The position numbers and the translations under genes were made by a program. This document shows positions 13,781 through 15,883 of a DNA stretch of 15,883 bases, one piece after another. This DNA is from Kiritimatiellia bacterium (lineage in GTDB: Bacteria > Verrucomicrobiota > Kiritimatiellia > RFP12 > UBA1067), in the NCBI GenBank assembly GCA_017959645.1, contig JAGDAE010000264.1, positions 1 to 15,883 of the forward strand, given 5' to 3'. The first letter of the stretch is position 1. The number at the start of each line of letters is the position of its first letter. Below the pieces are notes generated by a model. That model did no database searches. It saw only the letters and a list, made by a program, of their open reading frames with translations, and was not told the origin of the DNA.

Positions 13781-13786
13781 CGGCCG

Positions 13787-14512
13787 TCATTTCCTGCGGC
13801 CGAAAAACCGCAAAATGTGCATAAACAGGTTGACGAAGTCGAGATAGAGGCTCAGCGCGCCGAGTATGCCCAGCTTGCGCACGGTCTGGCGGTCGAGCGT
13901 TCCCTCGGCCGCCGCCATCTGCTTGATTTTCTGCGCATCGTACATCGTAAGACCCGTGAAGACGAGAATGCCGATGAACGAAATGCACCAGTCCATGCCG
14001 TCGCTTTTGAGGAAGATGTTCGCGATTCCGGCGATAATCAACCCCCACAGCGCCATGCCGCAGGCCGAACCTATGCCCGAAAGATCGCCCTTGGTGAATG
14101 TCCCCCACAGCGCGAGCCCGCCGAACATCCCGGCCGTGACGAAAAACGCCCGGCCGATCAGCGGCAGCTCGTAGGCGAGGAAGACCACCGACAGCGTGAA
14201 CCCGTTCAGCGCCGCGTAAACGATGAACATGGCCGTCGCGGCCGCCGCGGGCAGCTTGCGTATCGCGCCGCCGAGGATCATGACCAGCGCGATCTCGGCG
14301 ATCAGGCATCCCATGAAAACCGGCATCCCGGATCCGCTGCGCAGCAGCCTTTCGATCGTTCCGCTCCTGGCGACGTGCCACGCGACCGCGCCGGAAAGCG
14401 CCAGCCCCGCGCACATCCAGCCGTACACGAGGCGGAACGTCAGCGCAAGCTGCGCCTTCTCCTGCCGCAGGGAATACCCCGGGCGCTCGAACTGCTTCTC
14501 GAAATCCACCAT
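13787..14512 (-). CDS. Bax inhibitor-1/YccA family membrane protein
   Basis: This 241-residue integral membrane protein belongs to the Bax inhibitor-1 family (YccA/YbhL/YetJ). About seven hydrophobic helices are visible, starting near residue 27, and the typical C-terminal half is present: ILVFTGLTMYDAQKIK (near 182-197) and LGALSLYLDFVNLFMHILRFFG at the end. Known members act as calcium leak channels or bind the FtsH protease. Which applies here is not shown. It starts 1 nt after the upstream stop (TGACATG) with a GGGGGAG site, so it is the last gene of an operon with two secreted or envelope proteins of unknown role. After the stop comes the 84-bp gap containing the inverted repeat. Confidence 0.92.
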   Translation of the reverse strand: MVDFEKQFERPGYSLRQEKAQLALTFRLVYGWMCAGLALSGAVAWHVARSGTIERLLRSGSGMPVFMGCLIAEIALVMILGGAIRKLPAAAATAMFIVYAALNGFTLSVVFLAYELPLIGRAFFVTAGMFGGLALWGTFTKGDLSGIGSACGMALWGLIIAGIANIFLKSDGMDWCISFIGILVFTGLTMYDAQKIKQMAAAEGTLDRQTVRKLGILGALSLYLDFVNLFMHILRFFGRRK

Positions 14513-14513
14513 G

Positions 14514-15275
14514 TCACTCCCCCTTTTCCGGATCGAACTCTATCGTTATCGGGTTGGACGGCTTTTCGTTCTGCTCCGCCTTCACCTTTTCCCATATCGC
14601 CTTCTGGTGTTCGTCGGCCGGCTCCGGGGCCCAGCCCTCTTCGCAGGCGCGCTTGTAGGTGCTTTTTTTCGTCTGGGTGACGCCGAGATTCTGCAGATTG
14701 CGCAGAATCGAAGTTACCGCGTCGAAGGTGAGGTTTTCGCCGACTATTCCGTCGAGGTCGTCCGCCGACTTGACCGTCTGCATCGGCGAGGCCTTGAACT
14801 GGCTTACGCCGCCTCCGAGCGCGAGCGTGAGCACCCGGTTGAATTCGACGTTGAACCGCTTGCCCTCCGAGAGCTGCGCGACATTGACCATTCCCCAGCC
14901 GGCCTCGACCGCGACCAGCGAAAGCGGCAGTTTCGCGTCCTCGACGACGAAGATCGCCGCCTGCGCGTTTTCCGGCAGTCTCGCGTCCGCGACGGAGAAG
15001 CCGTCCGCGCCGGCGCGGTTCTCGAGATCGAATTTCACGCGCACGAGCTTGGCGGCGGCCGCGATTCTGCCGGCGATCGCGCTTTCGGGAATTTTTTCCT
15101 GCGCGTTCACGACGACGACCCTGCCCTCGCCGGCCTTTTCGATTATGCCGCCCGTCTTCTGGAGCATGCGCTCCTTCGCCTCGAGCTTCTTCGCCTCCTT
15201 TTCTGCGTCGGCGCTTTCGCCGCCGAACGCGAACGCCGCTGCGAGCGCGACGGCCAATGCGGTTGTCTTTTTCAT
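14514..15275 (-). CDS. Secreted protein of unknown function
   Basis: I do not recognise this 253-residue protein. It begins with a clear signal peptide, MKKTTALAVALAAAFAFGG, probably cleaved near residues 19-24 (GGESADA). A charged helical stretch (about 24-50, EKEAKKLEAKERMLQK) follows, then an alpha/beta-like region with strands such as GRVVVVNA, AAIFVVED and LSLVAVEAGWG. The C-terminal 60 residues are polar and end in KPSNPITIEFDPEKGE. No cysteine at the cleavage site suggests a lipoprotein, so it is likely a soluble periplasmic protein. It overlaps the upstream gene as ATGA with GGAG 11 nt ahead of the start, and its stop is 1 nt from the BI-1 gene, so the three should be made together. 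Confidence 0.8.
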   Translation of the reverse strand: MKKTTALAVALAAAFAFGGESADAEKEAKKLEAKERMLQKTGGIIEKAGEGRVVVVNAQEKIPESAIAGRIAAAAKLVRVKFDLENRAGADGFSVADARLPENAQAAIFVVEDAKLPLSLVAVEAGWGMVNVAQLSEGKRFNVEFNRVLTLALGGGVSQFKASPMQTVKSADDLDGIVGENLTFDAVTSILRNLQNLGVTQTKKSTYKRACEEGWAPEPADEHQKAIWEKVKAEQNEKPSNPITIEFDPEKGE

Positions 15276-15883
15276 TTCGTCAGTTTCTCCATTAGTTTGT
15301 CGGGCAGTTTAACCCGCTTTATGCCTTTTTCGTCAAGCCGCCTGTTGATTTCTTCGAGATATTCGAGCGCGATCTCCGGCTCTTCGCGCGCCGCCGCGAT
15401 CGCCTGCCGCTGGCACTCCATGCGCTCCTGGTGGGCGAGCACCAGCTTGCCGCGCCAGTACTCGAGAAAATCCTGCACCTTTCCGCCTCCGTCGACAAAC
15501 CGGCGAAGTTCCTCTTTCGCGAGCGCGACCGTGTCTTTCGCGTCCTTCACGCGCTCGGAGTCGCCTTCGTCCGCCGCCACATGGTTGTCGAGTATCTCCA
15601 TGATGTGCGCCTCGTCGCGGATCGAGATTTTCGGCAACGGCGGGGGCATGTCGCCGACGTCGGTGGTGAAGATCCAGCTCAGCACCTGCTCGGTGCCGGT
15701 CTTGAACACGCGGTTCGAGGAAGGCGTCAGATCGAGCGGCTTCTCCAGCATCTCGTTGCGGATGAACTCCCGGCGCTCGTCCGGCGCCATCGCCTCGAGC
15801 ATCTCCTTGCGCTCGCGTTTCGCGCGCTCGTCCGGCGTCTCGGCGCTCGCCTCTTCCGGCGCCGCGGCTTGCTTCGCCGGCGC
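15272..15883 (-). CDS. Unknown protein, 5' end outside the window
   Basis: The last 203 residues of a longer protein are visible. The frame stays open to the window edge, reading an Ala/Pro/Glu-rich linker (27 residues beginning APAKQAAAPEEASAE) into DERAKRERKEMLEAMAPDER. An internal ATG at 15802 could be mistaken for the start, but the linker shares the gene's codon use and runs on upstream. The folded part has TGTEQVLSWIFTTDVGDMPP (about visible residues 61-80) and a long charged helical region with many Glu, Arg and Lys. No catalytic motif or family is recognised. Proline-alanine linkers of this kind often join a membrane anchor or signal to a periplasmic domain, which would suit its coupling (ATGA overlap) to the secreted protein after it. 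Confidence 0.75.
   Translation of the reverse strand, partial: APAKQAAAPEEASAETPDERAKRERKEMLEAMAPDERREFIRNEMLEKPLDLTPSSNRVFKTGTEQVLSWIFTTDVGDMPPPLPKISIRDEAHIMEILDNHVAADEGDSERVKDAKDTVALAKEELRRFVDGGGKVQDFLEYWRGKLVLAHQERMECQRQAIAAAREEPEIALEYLEEINRRLDEKGIKRVKLPDKLMEKLTK

Noticed and set aside
13043..14680. A 545-codon open frame on the plus strand across pcnB and the BI-1 gene.
   Set aside because: It crosses the promoter gap and opposes two well-identified genes, and its translation is Arg/Ala/Glu-rich without motifs.
1..15883. CRISPR arrays, tRNA or rRNA genes, insertion sequences, phage genes, toxin-antitoxin pairs.
   Set aside because: None seen. The sequence is almost wholly occupied by the listed coding genes and no direct-repeat array, tRNA-like fold or transposase motif was found by eye.

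Overview
The window is a dense, gene-packed, high-GC stretch in which every supportable gene lies on the minus strand, so transcription runs from high to low coordinates. A complete Mla-type lipid transport core (MlaE permease, MlaF ATPase, MlaD MCE protein) together with an E. coli-like poly(A) polymerase I and a glutamyl-Q tRNA(Asp) synthetase point to a Gram-negative, double-membraned bacterium. The lineage cannot be fixed from sequence alone. The mix of familiar enzymes and unfamiliar secreted proteins would fit the PVC group (Verrucomicrobiota/Kiritimatiellota-like), but that is only a guess.

Region 1 (15883 to 13787) is the end of an upstream operon: a partial Ala/Pro/Glu-rich unknown protein, a small secreted unknown protein and a Bax inhibitor-1/YccA family membrane protein, all overlapping or 1 nt apart. 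Region 2 is the only real intergenic space (13703-13786, 84 bp). It holds a good sigma70-type promoter whose -35 box sits in the loop of a GC-rich inverted repeat, and a short leader hairpin just before the pcnB start.

Region 3 (13702 to 6968) encodes pcnB, a YfgM-like TPR membrane protein, mlaE, mlaF, mlaD, a gluzincin-type metallopeptidase and gluQ. Each consecutive pair overlaps by exactly 4 nt (ATGA or GTGA). Region 4 (6965 to 2) continues without a break into six surface-glycopolymer genes: a GT2-TagF-like fusion, a ParB/Srx-fold protein, a nucleotidyltransferase/kinase-like fusion with a degraded kinase active site, a GT32 glycosyltransferase, an IspD/TarI-like cytidylyltransferase and an extended SDR epimerase. 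Gaps here are 2 to 7 nt, or overlaps of 8 to 11 nt.

The gene set of region 4 suggests synthesis of a CDP-activated alditol-phosphate building block and its transfer into a teichoic-acid-like or capsule polymer. The 13 genes from pcnB to the epimerase appear to form one transcription unit of about 13.7 kb with a single visible promoter, joining RNA 3'-end and tRNA modification enzymes, envelope lipid transport and glycopolymer assembly. The most unusual parts are the NTase/pseudokinase fusion, the ParB-fold protein coupled to it, and the promoter embedded in an inverted repeat. No tRNA, rRNA, CRISPR array, insertion sequence or phage gene was seen, and apart from the 84-bp gap there is no gene-free stretch longer than 7 nt.
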